Shown in pieces: positions 1-14,433 of a stretch of DNA of 64,000 nucleotides (its first letter is position 1; every line of letters starts with the position of its first letter). The notes under the pieces are model-generated. The model was not told the DNA's origin, ran no database searches, and was given only the letters and a program-made list of their open reading frames with translations. The stretch is from Helianthus annuus (taxonomy: Eukaryota > Streptophyta > Magnoliopsida > Asterales > Asteraceae), in contig NC_035435.2 in assembly GCF_002127325.2 (NCBI RefSeq), positions 14,502,002-14,566,001 of the forward strand. The letters are read 5' to 3'. The position numbers and the translations under genes were made by a program.

Positions 1-819
1 CTGCACGAATCCATGGTTAGTGGTAAGATAATTATTTAAGGTGTTACCTCCCATTGGGTTCAAGTTAGGAATACTGGGTGTGAATCCATATGGCTGGGAT
101 TCTGGGATGATGGAGGGACCAGTGGAGGCAATGGTCTGCATTGGAATGAAATCCCCTTGATGGACATCTAGATTTCCTGTTTGCAAACTCTTTAGGGATC
201 CTGGCATCTGGGAGGATCCTGGTATCTGAGACGATCCCGGAACAAAGGAGGATCCTTGAACCTTGGATGATCCTGGAGCAAAGGAGGATCCTTGAACCTG
301 GGATGATCCTGGAACAAAGGAGGATCCTAAACTCACGAAGGATCCCAAATGCTGGGCGTAAGATCCCGCCGGTTGGAAATATGATCCTGATGCCTGAGTC
401 ATTGTTGCTGGGCCGAAATGCACTCCTCTTGATCCACCCATATATTGAATGTCTGGGACCTCTGATGGCTGAGAAGTAATCATTGGAGTATCAAAATTCA
501 AAGATTTGGGCATTAGTGGGGAATGATCCTCTGCCGTTTTCTTTTGCCTTTTGAGATCTCCGATTTCTCTGAGGATCCTGTCATTAGTTTCATCCTGCTG
601 CTGCATACGATCCCTCATCTGCAAAATCAAAGTAAATATATCACTAGTACTGGGAACAGAAGAAGTTAGAGCAGAAGATGATGGTTTAGAGGAGATAGAA
701 GTTGGTCTCTTCTCAGCATTTTTCTGAGATCCAGCTGGTGGTGGAGGCAAAGGTGGAATGCCAGTAGATGAATTGACTGCCGACATCGCTGTTGATGTAT
801 TCTTCAATGATGAAGCCAT
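1..819 (-). CDS. gag: Gag polyprotein N-terminal part, element A (runs off window)
   Basis: Gag is the structural protein that packages retrotransposon RNA in cytoplasmic particles. Translation from ATG at 819 (protein start MASSLKNTSTAM) stays open for 273 codons to the window edge. In order it holds a Pro-rich stretch (PPLPPPPAG), a short coiled-coil-like charged segment after LQMRDRM, a conserved MPKSLNFDTPM block, and a Gly-Ser-Ser repeat tract with units of the type GSSFVPGSSQVQ. The capsid-like domain seen in B, C and E lies beyond the edge. At codon position MRDRM-Q this copy has CAG, where B, C and E have TAG, so A shows the probable ancestral state. The start is supported by its position about 60 nt after the primer site and by the same ATG in C, E and L. 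Confidence 0.88.
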   Translation of the reverse strand, partial: MASSLKNTSTAMSAVNSSTGIPPLPPPPAGSQKNAEKRPTSISSKPSSSALTSSVPSTSDIFTLILQMRDRMQQQDETNDRILREIGDLKRQKKTAEDHSPLMPKSLNFDTPMITSQPSEVPDIQYMGGSRGVHFGPATMTQASGSYFQPAGSYAQHLGSFVSLGSSFVPGSSQVQGSSFAPGSSKVQGSSFVPGSSQIPGSSQMPGSLKSLQTGNLDVHQGDFIPMQTIASTGPSIIPESQPYGFTPSIPNLNPMGGNTLNNYLTTNHGFVQ

Positions 820-875
820 GTAACTCTTTGAAATGATTTCGAACATAAAGTTTTCTTATGAATGAAGCACCAATT

Positions 876-893
876 GCCCCACGGTGGGCGCCA
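876..893 (-). other. Primer binding site, element A
   Basis: The minus strand reads TGGCGCCCACCGTGGGGC three bases inside the inner LTR end at 897. The same 18-mer, with one change in E, follows the 5' LTRs of C, E and L. Its position is that of the tRNA primer site for minus-strand synthesis. The GGCGCC start is common in Tat-type elements. I did not match it to a particular tRNA. Confidence 0.85.
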
Positions 894-896
894 AAC

Positions 897-1615
897 TGTT
901 TTGGTCAAAAATCACACAAGGATAATGCAACCAAACTCTAAGTAAACGGGGAATGATGCTTGGTTTGTTGAAAAAGTAAAGGATCACTTTAGTAAGAAAT
1001 ATGCAAGTGACACAAAGATTTATACGAGGAAAAAGCCCTTGATCAATGTATGATCTCCGGCATAAAAAACCTCGGGTGATGGCAACTACCGATCACCAAA
1101 CTTCAATATAACAAAAAATGGTTACAACTCCGGATGATAATGAGCTGAGTACAAGGATCACTATAGTATCGAGTGTCTAAGCGTGTGAGAAATGTGTTGT
1201 GTGTCTTCCGAATGGGGAAGAGTGTTATATATACAAGTGTGAGTGACCTATTTTAGGTAAATAAACTAACAATCAGCTCATTACCCCTTTAGAAATAAAA
1301 GTAAATCTAGCCTAAATTATCGCCCTTAAATCATGCCGAGTTTCCATATCCTCTACAACGTTCATCTCTGATTAAGCATATGCCAAAGTTGTAAAGACGC
1401 GTCCCTTGTTTGCGATGCTAAGAGCGGATCCTGCTAGACATTCCTGCAAGATAACATTAAATTCAATGAAAACAACTGTTAGCATGAGGATCCCTATGAT
1501 GGTCCGTGATCCTGATCCTGGAACTCTGCTGAGGATCACTATCTGCCAAAGAAACAAGGATCACTGGTTAGGATCACATGTAAGGATCATGTGTTATAAA
1601 AATCCAGCCCTAACA
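897..1615 (-). repeat. 5' LTR of element A
   Basis: 719-bp LTR. On the minus strand it starts TGTTAGGGC and ends CCAAAACA, as in the LTRs of B, C and E. A TATA box (TATATATA, 1226-1233) lies where the U3 promoter is expected. The conserved hairpin block GGTGAT..ATCACC followed by CCGAGG and a T-run lies near the inner end. The outer boundary was set by the shared terminal TG/CA and by element B gag resuming directly after it. Confidence 0.95.
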
Positions 1616-3996
1616 GTATGTAGCAGCAGGATGAAACTAATGACAGGATCCTCAAGGAAATCAAAGATCTCAAAAAGCAAAAGAAAACAGCAGAGGATCA
1701 TTCCCCACTAATGCCCAGATCTTTGAATTTTGATACTCCGGTGATTACTTCTCAGCCATCAGAGGTCGCAGACGTTCAACACATGTGTGGATCAAGAGGA
1801 GTGAATTTCGGACCAGCAGCAATTACTCAGGCATCAGGATCATATTTCCAACCGGCAGGATCCTACACCCAGCATATGGGATCCTTCACGAGCTTAGGAT
1901 CCTCCTTCGTTCCAGGATCATCCCAGGTTGAAGGATCCTCCTTTGTTCCAGGATCATCCCAGGTTCAAGGATCCTCCTTTGTTACAGGATCATCCCAGGT
2001 TCAAGGATCCTCCTTCGTTCCAGGATCATCCCAGGTTCAAGGATCCCTTCAGATACCAGGATCCTTGAAGAATTTGCAAACAGGAAGTCTAGATGTCCAT
2101 CAAGGAGATTTTATTCCGATGCAGACCATTGCTTCCACTGGTCCATCCATCATCCCAGAATCCCAGCAATATGGATTCACATCCAACGTTCCTAACTTGA
2201 ACCCGATGGGAGGTAACACTTTTAATAATTCTCTTACCACTAACCATGGATTCATGCAGGATACAGGTATCAATCATGCTATGGCCAGAGAACTACAAAA
2301 ATTGAAGGATATGATATCAAGTGTTCCAGGGGTAGTCAAACCTATCCCGGAGATTGCAGATGGAAGCCATAAGGTATCTCGTTTTGCACCACCAATTTGT
2401 GATGCTGAGATACCCAAAAGATTCCATATCCCTACTATGAAGCTGTATGATGGTACAACGGATCCTGAGGAACACATAGCACAATACAGGGAGAGGATGG
2501 AGATCAATCCAATTCCAGAAATGTTAAAGGAAGCATGCCTATGCAAAGGATTTGGATCCACTCTTACTGGATCAGCTCTTAAATGGCTGCTAAGTCTTCC
2601 CCCTTACTCTATTACCTCATTTGCTAATCTAGTTAATTTATTCAATAATCAATTCTCTTGTAGTAGAAAATTTGAAAGATTGACTAGTGATTTATATAGG
2701 GTAACTCAGGGTCATAATGAATCATTAAGGGATTATATAACCAAATTTAGTAAAGAATCCTTGGACATTCCCAACTTGGATATGGCCACAGCTGTTGAGG
2801 CCTTCAAAATGGGATTGCTTAGGGATTCATTGTTCTATGATGATCTTGTTATGACACCATGCAGGAACCTAGATGAAGTAAGAACTCGTGCACTCAGGTT
2901 CATCCGGCTAGAGGATGACAAAAGGATCCAGGAAAGACAAGTAGGATCCTCAAAACAAGAAAAGTAAGGATCCTCTTTCAAAAGCAGCAGATTCAAATCC
3001 TACAATAGAAATGACAACCAGAACGTGCATGCCGTTGACAAAGAAGAGGATGATGAGGATTATCCTCCAATTTCTGAATACTGTTTTTCCGTTGATAACC
3101 ATGAACTAATCCTTGCAATGCAGAATCTAGGAGAAAAAGCCAGATGGCCTAGAAAGAATGACAAACCAGCCGGAACTAAAGACAAATCGAAGTGGTGTGC
3201 ATACCACGAGGATTTTGGGCATTTAACCGAAGAATGCATCGCGTTAAGAAAGGAAATTGGATATCTGCTAAGCAAGGGGCATCTAAAAGAGTTGTTGGGA
3301 AGAAAAAAGCAAAGGACTCAGGATCCTAAAAGGATCCCTGAGAAAGCTCCAGCTCCTCCAGTAGATGCACAAGTGATCAACTTTATATCTGGAGGATCAG
3401 ACATCTGTGGTACATCCTTCTCAGCAGCTAAAAGGCATGCAAAGGAAGCTAAAATGGATAACGGAGAAAGACCTATTCGAACATCGAGTGTCTCGGAAGG
3501 AAAAATCATAACCTTTGATGAGGATGATAGAAATAACATCCAGGATCCTCATCATGATGGTTTAGTTATTACTCTCTTTATTTCTAACCACTTTGTCCGC
3601 AGGATCCTTATTGACGGAGGAAGCTCAGTAAACATTATCCAGCTTGATGTTCTGAAGAAAATGGGTATCCCTGAATCAGATATCACACCAAGATCCTCCG
3701 TGCTTGTAGGATTTAGTGGCGAAACTAAGAAAACCCTGGGGGACATCAAACTCCCAATTTACATGGAAGGATTACATAATTATCAGAAATTTTGTGTTAT
3801 TGACTGTTTGTCTTGTTGTAATGTTATCCTTGGCAGGCCTTGGATACACGATATGAAGGCAGTCCCGTCCACCTACCATCAATGTGTGAAGCTCCCTAGC
3901 CCATGGGGAATAATCAAGATCGATAGTGATCAACAGGAGGCTAAGGATTGTTACACCTCATCAATGAAACCAGCCTCGAAACCAAGGGAGCAATAG
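1616..3996 (+). pseudogene. gag-pro: Gag-protease reading frame, element B (two in-frame stops)
   Basis: One frame runs from the insertion point of A to TAG at 3994. It is broken by TAG at 1621 (CAG in A) and by TAA at 2965 (CAA in C and E), both C-to-T changes. Seen in order: MPRSLNFDTP block; four GSSFVPGSSQVQ-type repeats at about 1890-2060; retrotransposon gag domain (about 2390-2900, with NLVNLFNNQFSCSRKFERL and GHNESLRDYITKFSKE); a Cys/His motif CAYHEDFGHLTEEC (about 3200); and an aspartic protease core ILIDGGSSVNII (about 3605), whose D-G-G replaces the usual D-S/T-G as in many Tat elements. The protease lies before the terminal TAG, so gag and protease form one product. The RNA can still be packaged in trans even if this copy makes truncated protein. 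Confidence 0.9.
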
Positions 3997-7302
<3,306 letters not shown>

Positions 7303-7430
7303 AGCAGGATCCTTCTAGCATGAATGATCCTTACATTGGAAGTATCCTTCAAGGATCCCTGAAGGATCAATGATCCTTACTCTGGTATCCTTAGCATAAT
7401 GTCAACAATCTTCAGAAGCAACTCAGATCC

Positions 7431-7800
7431 TTGGGCTTGTCCCCAGTTATCTTTGGGCTTGTCCCCAGTTTTCGCCTGTAGCGCACGATGATCCTGGTAT
7501 AGTTCACGTCTTTGGGACCAGTACTTGCTTTAGGGGCTGATAACCTCATCGTACTGGCTATACCTAGGATCCTACGTATAATGGTAGACGTACCATACAT
7601 CCGTTCCTAAGGTTTCTAACGTTTTCACGTTAGCTAAGGTTTTGGCATTTTCATGTCACTAAGTTTGGATGGTCGCCAGTAAGGGCCATACTCCAGTTTA
7701 CACACGATCCTTTGGGCTTGTCCCCAGTTATCCTTCGGGCTTGTCCCCAGTGATCCTTTGGGCTTGTCCCCAGTTATCCTTTGGGCATGTCCCCAGTTAC
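7431..7800 (+). repeat. GGGCTTGTCCCCAGTT repeats in the 3' UTR of element B
   Basis: Two clusters (7431-7472 and 7711-7800) hold two and four copies of a roughly 20-bp unit, TTGGGCTTGTCCCCAGTTAT with small changes. They flank a conserved non-repeated block of about 240 bp. The same arrangement occurs in E (32130-32190, 32426-32513) and in the diverged F (35157-35229, 35469-35650). No ORF on the pol strand uses them. Function is unknown. Confidence 0.8.
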
Positions 7801-8561
7801 TAACTCATCTTTTATATTGGCTTAGTCCCAAGTTATATCCTATTTTTCAGGTTTTCGAAGTTAAACAACTAAGGATCCTTAATCCTTATTATCTATTAAA
7901 GTTTTACTTATGGTTATCCTGATTAAAGGTTAGGATCCTAACTTGGATCCTCAGGTATGATCCTTGACTATTTTTAATTTCATTCATTATTCATTTAAAT
8001 AACCCTTAGACCTTGACAACTGAACCTATGATCCTTAAAATTATCTACTTTTTGGAAGTTATCGACTATAGGATACCTGATCCTGGATCGTATCCTAAAT
8101 TTCTTAAACATAGTTTGCTTAACTTTTCTTACTCAAACAAGTATAAATCAAAACAATTGTAAGAATAAAAGATATACAAGGATAACATCACAGGATAAGT
8201 CAAAAGTTAAAAAGCTTTATTTATTATTTAACCCTTTCAAAAGTTGTCAAAATTGCCAACCCACGTTTCTACTAGCAAAACGTGGCCCGTCCACATGGGT
8301 TGGCAAAGGGTGTCCATTGTTTGTGTGGTCATAGCATGCAGGAAATTAAAAGGCGGCAGGATCACAATGGCTTCATCCCCCAAACAGAGGATCCCTCCAC
8401 CATGTGTAATCCTACCTATTGTCTGAAGGATCCTGGATCCTCAACCCTAAACCTATTGTTCGAAGTTACAGACCATAATTGTTTAAAAAACATCAACAAA
8501 CACAAAAAAAATTGGGCTCCGGCTATGTCTAGAAGTTTCCTTCATCGCCCAATCCTGCAGC

Positions 8562-10201
8562 TCAAGCCTTCGCTGCACCATCACCACCAGCTCCACTTGC
8601 CTCTCCACCCTGATCCTTGCCAACATCACCACCCTCAAGCATCGGGACCTCCTCAGCCTCTTCATCATCCTCCAAATCTGCCAGCCTCGCCTTCCAGCCC
8701 TCCACGTCCCATGTGCTTTTGTCGAAGGCAGGATCCTGAGCTTCCGCAGCCATCTGTAACTGGATCTTATACATGGTTATTGCAGCAGAAACCTTGGCTT
8801 CCTGGGTGATATCATGCTTCTCATAATCAAAGTTGATCAGCATTTTGGCAGCATCATCCTTGGTAGCCCGGAGCTCCTTCTCAAGATCAGCAATCTTGAG
8901 ATCCTTCAGCACACCCATTTGTTGGAGGTCAGCGATTTGGCGGTCTTGATCCTCAACGTGGCCAACATAAGTCTCTATTTCAGCAAATTTCTGCAAGGAA
9001 GACAAGGCATAACATCAGAAACAATTGATCCTCAAAACTGTCAGGATACACAAACAGGGGCAGTGATCCTTACCTCGTTGAAGTAATCCAGAAACTGTTG
9101 GCGGAGCAGGGGCAAACCTTGGAGATCCTCGGCTTCAGAGGCCTTTCTCTTCTTTCCCTTTCCCCTAATAGGTGCTTTAGGGGCCGACGCACTTGGGCTA
9201 GCAGGAGTCTTCTTCCTTGAGGATTTGACATTAGTAAGATCAGCAATACCGAACTTGGAAGCAGACTTAGAGGATTTTCCAGCACCTACACAACCAAAAT
9301 AAGATAAGTATTCTAATTAAACTTGAAAATCCTACATAGAATTACTTTCTAAATGAGGATACTTACTTGACATTGTGACAGAGGCAGAGGATACTTCTTG
9401 GGAATCCTGGGTAGCAACCTGGAAAGTTCTTGTCTCCGGATCAAGCTTCTTGAAGGCCAAAAGTCTCTCTTTTGCAGCGGGTGTCAACTTCAGACGAGAG
9501 ATGGAGATAGCTGCACAATAAACAAGAAAATATCAGTGATCCTCTTCCTAAGGAACAGGTCTTATGATGATCCTTCCAGGATCCTCTATCCTACCATGAG
9601 TAGCCCACTCTTTGGGCAGATCCTTCCCATCAGGGATGGTATCTCTCCTAACAAAAAAGAACCGTCGCTTCCAGTTCGTGTCGTTCTTGGTAACTTTGAA
9701 GACAGGGTGATCCTCCCCAGCTTTTCGCTTAAACAAATAGCGATGGGATCCGAAAGTGGTAAGATCATACATCTCAGCCAGCTCCGCCATACCAAGGTCT
9801 ATCCCCTCTTGTTCAATGATCCTCTCAAGGGTGTATAACACCCTCCAGATCATGGGCATAGCCTGGATATAGCAGATGCCGGTAAGAGAGAAAAAGGATT
9901 GAGTGAACTGAGGGAAAGAATACGAATATCCTATCAAGAATGGAGTAACCGGGAAAGCTACCCAAGTATCAGAAATAAAATCACTCAAAGCAGTGGGGGT
10001 AAAAGACTTGAAGAGAGTATTCGCCGGAAAGCATTGACGGATTCTGTCGATCTGAGGATCGGTAAAACAGCACCTCTCGGTGGGAGAATCTTTAATGATC
10101 CCTTGACCCTTCAAGGGGCTGTTCTTCTTAGGATCCTTATGCGGGGAGTTCCGGAGCAACATCTTTATAGAAGAATGGAAAGAAGAAGAAAAACAGAGCA
10201 A
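8562..10201 (-). CDS. Antisense spliced gene in the 3' region of element B (four exons)
   Basis: Antisense to pol, between pol and the 3' LTR. Predicted exons: 10201-9595, 9510-9367, 9285-9074 and 8990-8562. Each of the three introns has GT at its start and AG at its end (donors GTAGGA, GTAAGT, GTAAGG; acceptors GTGCAG, TGTGTAG, TTGCAG), and the phases join to one frame of 464 codons including the stop. Exon 1 holds aromatic, hydrophobic blocks (YSFPQFTQSFFSLTGICYIQ, WKRRFFFVRR) resembling the plant 'gypsy-type transposon' domain proteins. Exon 3 is Lys/Ser rich and basic (RGKGKKRK, a possible nuclear signal). Exon 4 is coiled-coil like (DRQIADLQQM..DLKIADLEKELRA) with an acidic, Gly-rich tail. 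ATG at 10162 is an alternative start. Antisense extra ORFs are known from Tat-type elements. The function is unknown. Confidence 0.72.
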
Positions 10202-10466
10202 AAGAGAAGAAGATGAGAAGGAGAATACCTGGTTGATCTTCCGAATACGGTTATAAAGGGAGTCGCTTTGAATTTAAATGCATTCGATCCTATCCCTATT
10301 TCTATTTATAATGATGATTCGTGCAGGGTTGTCACTTCCGTGAAGTCAGATCGCAACGGATAGTTCCATTGTAACGGCTATATATCCGTTAAGTCAGTTA
10401 GAGATAAGACCGGCAAAATATAACTCGTTTATATTAGATAAATACTCCTTATATTTTGGGGGCAAT

Positions 10467-11166
10467 TGTTAGGGCTGGATTTTTATGACTTGTGATCCTA
10501 ATCAGTGATCCTTGTTTCTGTGACAGATAGTGATCCTCAGAAGAGTTCCAGGGACAGGATCACGGACTATCCTAGGGATCCTCATACTAACGATTATTCT
10601 CTTTGGGTTTAATGTTATCTTGCAGGAATTTCGAGTAGGATCCGCTCTTAGCAACGTAAACAAGGAACCTATCATGCTACTTTGGCATATGCATAATCAA
10701 AGATGGACGTAATGGACAATATGGAAACTCAGCACGATTTAAGGGCGATAATTTAGGCTAAATTTACTTCTATTCTTGAAGGGGTAACGAGCTAATAGTT
10801 AGGTTATTTACCTAAAATACGACCACACACACTTGTATAAGTAGCACTCTTCCACATTCGGAAGACACAACACATTTCTCACACACCTTAGCATACGATA
10901 CTATAGTGATCCTTGTACCTAGCTCGTTACCATCCGAAGTTGTAATCATTATTTGTTATATTGAAGTTTGGTGATCGGTAGTTTCCATCACCCGAGGTTT
11001 TTATGCCGGAGATCATTGATCAAGGGCTTTTTCCTCGTCTAAATCCTTGTGTCACTTGTGCATTTTACGTTTGAGTGATCCTTCACTTTGTTCATCATAC
11101 CAAGCATCATTCCCCGTTTACATAAAGTTTGGTTGCATTATCTTTAAGTGATTTTTGACCAAAACA
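10467..11166 (+). repeat. 3' LTR of element B
   Basis: 700-bp LTR from TGTTAGGGC to CCAAAACA, directly preceded by the polypurine tract TTTTGGGGGCAAT (about 10454-10466), the usual primer for plus-strand DNA. A TATA-like TGTATAAG lies at 10833-10840 and the conserved hairpin block at about 10970-11030. Element C pol resumes at 11167. Confidence 0.95.
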
Positions 11167-12724
11167 CTTATATCCTCTGGGATCTTCAAAGATGATCCTA
11201 GATTGGCCAATGCATCAGCTTCTGTATTTTCTTCCCTTGGTACCTGTGTCAAACTGAAGAAAACAAAGGAGAGTGCCAATTCTTTGACTATCTCTAAATA
11301 TTTGGTTAGCTTTTCACCTTTAACAGCATAGGATCCATTAAAGTGATTAGTAATTAACAATGAATCCACGAATACCTCAAGATACCTGATCCCCATATGC
11401 TTAGCAATTTGCAAACCAGCGATTAAGGCTTCATATTCAACCTCATTATTAGTGGCTTGGAACTCACAAGCTATGGAGTGGGGTATTATGTCCCCTGTGG
11501 CGATTTTAGTAGTATACCAAGCCCTGTGCCTTTAACATTTGAGGATCCATCAGTATGTAGTATCCAAGGATCCTTGGTCTCATCCAGCTGCTGGACTTCC
11601 AATTCGGCTTCCTTTTGTAAATCACTACTGAAATCAGCCACAAAGTCTGCTAATGCTTGAGATTTGATGGCTGTTCTAGGCTCATATCTTATATCATGGG
11701 CACTAAGCTTTACTGCCACTTAGCCATCCTTCCGGACATCTCTGGTTTCCTGAGGACATTCTTAATTGGAAAATTAGTTCTAACAACAATAACATGGGTT
11801 TCAAAATAATGTCTTAGTTTAGTAGATGCCATAATTAGTGCAAGAATAAGTTTTTCAAGGTGTGAATACCTGGATTCAGCATCAAGTAAACTCTTGCTTA
11901 CATAATAGACAGGATATTGTGTACCTTCATGATCCTTAACAAGGACTGCACTTACTGCTTTAGAGGATACCGCAAGATATAAGGATAACACATCTCCTTT
12001 TTCTGGTTTCATCAATGCTGGAGCTGAGGACATGTATTCTTTGAGGGCTTGTAAAGCATTCTCATGCTTTTCAGTCCATTCGAATTTCTTGTTTTTTCTT
12101 AGTATATCATAGAATTCTTTACACTTTTCTGAGGATTTGGATATAAATCTGTTTAGAGCTGCTATCCTACCTGTTAGCCTTTGCACATCCTTAGCATTGG
12201 CAGGGGATTTGATATTCACCAATGCTTTGATTTGTTCCGGGCTTGCTTCAATGCCCCTCTGGGTTACCATATATCCTAAGAGTTTGCCTGCTTTAACACC
12301 AAAGTGACATTTTGAAGGATTAAGCTTCATGTTATATTTATCAAGGATATCAAACGCTTCCTCCAAGTCCCTTAGGTGATCCTCAGCTTTTTTGGATTTC
12401 ACCACCATATCGTCTATGTACACTTCCATAGTTTGTCCAATTTGATCCTTGAACATCATAATCACCAGCCTTTGATATGTTGCACCTGCATTTCTTAATC
12501 CAAATGGCATAGCAATATAACAATATAAACCGGTTGGGGTAATAAAAGCCGTATCCTCTTGGTCAGATGGTTCCATCTGAATTTGTTGGAATCCAGATGA
12601 TGCATCCATAAAGGTTCATAGTTCATGACCCGCCGTTGCATCCACCATGGAGTCAATGTGGGGTAATGGGAAAGGATCCTTGGGACATGCCTTATTCAAA
12701 TCGGTGAAATCGACACATACCCTT
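11167..12724 (-). pseudogene. pol: Pol of element C, RT to archaeal RNase H part (broken)
   Basis: Encodes the RT from CVDF (12720) through YIDD (about 12410), the Ty3 RNase H and the archaeal-type RNase H up to SSLKIPED, where B interrupts. Breaks seen against B and E: TGA in place of a Leu codon just before MDASSGF (about 12611), loss of one G at about 11719 giving KWQ-stop, and loss of one G in a G-run at about 11492. The frame resumes after each loss, so the copy is a recent pseudogene with point lesions only. Confidence 0.9.
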
Positions 12725-14433
12725 GATGTGGTAAATGCGGTCTATAAAAACTACTAACCTAATCTAGACACCCTAGTTTTAAATTTATAAACTAAGACTC
12801 TAAATGCTAGACCACTGACAGGCAAGTGTACCTATCGTACGTAGTAAAGCCTAATGAAGTCCGAGTATCGAACCCACGAGACACTAGCGACGCTAAACTA
12901 GACTCTGACTCAACTAATTACTTAACTGGTTTTAATTTGTGTTTTGATTTTTGTGATTTTAATTAACTAATTCTACTAAAACGAATAAACAAGAGAACAA
13001 AACAAGCAAGCAAGATTGGTGAAGTGACAGGAAGCAGACAATGATGAGAAAGAACTACCTAGGCATCGAATCCCTAGAATCATGCAATGCTAATATGACA
13101 ATGGTAACGGTTAAATATCTATTTCCCTCGATTGACCCCCTGCTAGAGATGTCCCAAACGAAAGAGCAAGACTAAATGTAAAGTGCTACAACGAACCGGA
13201 TCGAGCTATCGATACCAAATCCTACGAAAATAGAATCCTTTTGACCTCAGAGACAGTTATGTTAAGAGAAGATCCCAAAATCGCAAAGCAAACCCAACTT
13301 TGATAATTGAAATCCTAGGAAACCTTAATTACGATGCAATAAACGAGCCCGAGCTATCGGTCACCCAATCTACCCACCAATAATTAGCTAATAACCTAGC
13401 TCACCCTAATCGTCTTTCGAGTCACAAGATGAGGATGCAAGTTTTAATATAGTGGTTTCAATTATTAGTCAACTTGGTCAATTTCTCAACACAATATTCA
13501 ACCCGAAAATCCTAAGATCAACGAATTAAATTAAATCCTAAATCTAGGGGGAATTTCTTCGTGCCTAAACCGCTGAATTTATTGACTAATAAATTAACCA
13601 AAACATACTAACATGCAATATCAAGATCAATCACAAGGCAAAGTTATGTAAATCACATCAAATAACCGAAAACATGTCAAACCCGCATTACAATCCTCTA
13701 GTTCATCTAAACCCAGGTAGTTTATAACGTTTAGCTACTCATATTAAATAAAAACATAACACATTCGGTTCAAAAAATTAAACAAGACATAGGTTCAACG
13801 CAAAAGATTAGAAAAATAGGCGTGATATCAAACCCACGATGCTCCAAGCTCGAACCGAATATTTCTTTTTCTTTTCTCTTGCGCCAAAAAGACAGTCGTC
13901 CTTGTCTTTTTCTTTTGTCCGTCTCCCTTTTCTGTTTTCGTGTATTGCTGCCGTCTTTGTCTTCCAAATTAATAGCCCCCAACTAAAACTAAAAAGAATA
14001 GTTTATAGTTGTTGCTGCCGTAGGTTTTTTCAAAGGGAGCTAATTCCCTTTCTTTTCTTCACGAGAACAATATATCCAGCCCACCATAATATTCATTAAC
14101 CTTCAGAATTCGTTGGCCCAATGTTATATATTCGTCTGATGTTTGGCCCAACAACCACCAACTCTATGTAGGCTTTTGTCTTAATAATATAGAGATAAGT
14201 GGGTCTGACCCAATCAAGGAAAATAGCTACAAATTTTAATTCAGTCACTGGCGCCCGACTCCACTCAACTGGCAGGTTATTTAATTATTACTCATGTTCA
14301 CTCCATTTGCACCAGAACCTGCCAAAACACAAAATAACATACAATAATACTAAAACTAAAAAAAAAACAAATAAAAACTATACAAAACTATACACTTTAC
14401 ACGGGAAAAATATGTATATTTTACCACACATCA
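12725..14433 (-). repeat. Element G: solo LTR, Athila-like, inserted in element C pol
   Basis: 1,709-bp insertion between codons of the RT motif GKWRV and CVDF. It begins TGATGTGGTAAA and ends TTTACCACACATCA, so it has TG..CA ends in short inverted repeats. Flanks are ACCCCT on the left and ACCCT on the right, a 5-bp duplication with one extra C. About 100 bp in it shares the pattern 'caagtgtacctatcgtacg-tagta' with the Athila LTR of H, in the same orientation. It has no internal genes or primer site. A solo LTR left by recombination is the simplest reading. No ORF in it looks coding. Confidence 0.8.

Larger units (their letters stand above)
1..1615 (-). mobile_element. Element A: Tat-type Ty3/gypsy retrotransposon, 5' part
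   Basis: On the minus strand this reads 5' LTR (1615 to 897), primer site (893 to 876) and the first 273 codons of gag, running off the left edge. It belongs to the same family as B, C and E. The outer LTR base at 1615 abuts element B gag, which resumes with GTATG at 1616, so A inserted into B and GTATG is its predicted 5-bp target duplication. The partner copy should lie left of the window. The visible gag has no stop, which makes A the best preserved gag copy here and probably one of the youngest insertions. Confidence 0.93.

Noticed and set aside
2965..2967. TAA in B gag as a second programmed readthrough site
   Set aside because: C and E have CAA at this codon, and the following bases (GGATCC) are not a leaky context, so it is a simple C-to-T lesion.
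8282..8809. 175-codon plus-strand ORF rich in His and Pro
   Set aside because: It is the complement of the acidic coiled-coil exon 4 of the antisense gene and has no motif of its own.
13770..14099. ORFs on both strands inside solo LTR G
   Set aside because: They arise from Lys/Phe-rich low-complexity sequence and have no partner in the related LTR of H.
14246..14275. GGCGCCCGA in G as a primer binding site
   Set aside because: It lies well inside the 1.7 kb unit and not next to an LTR end, and no internal genes follow it.
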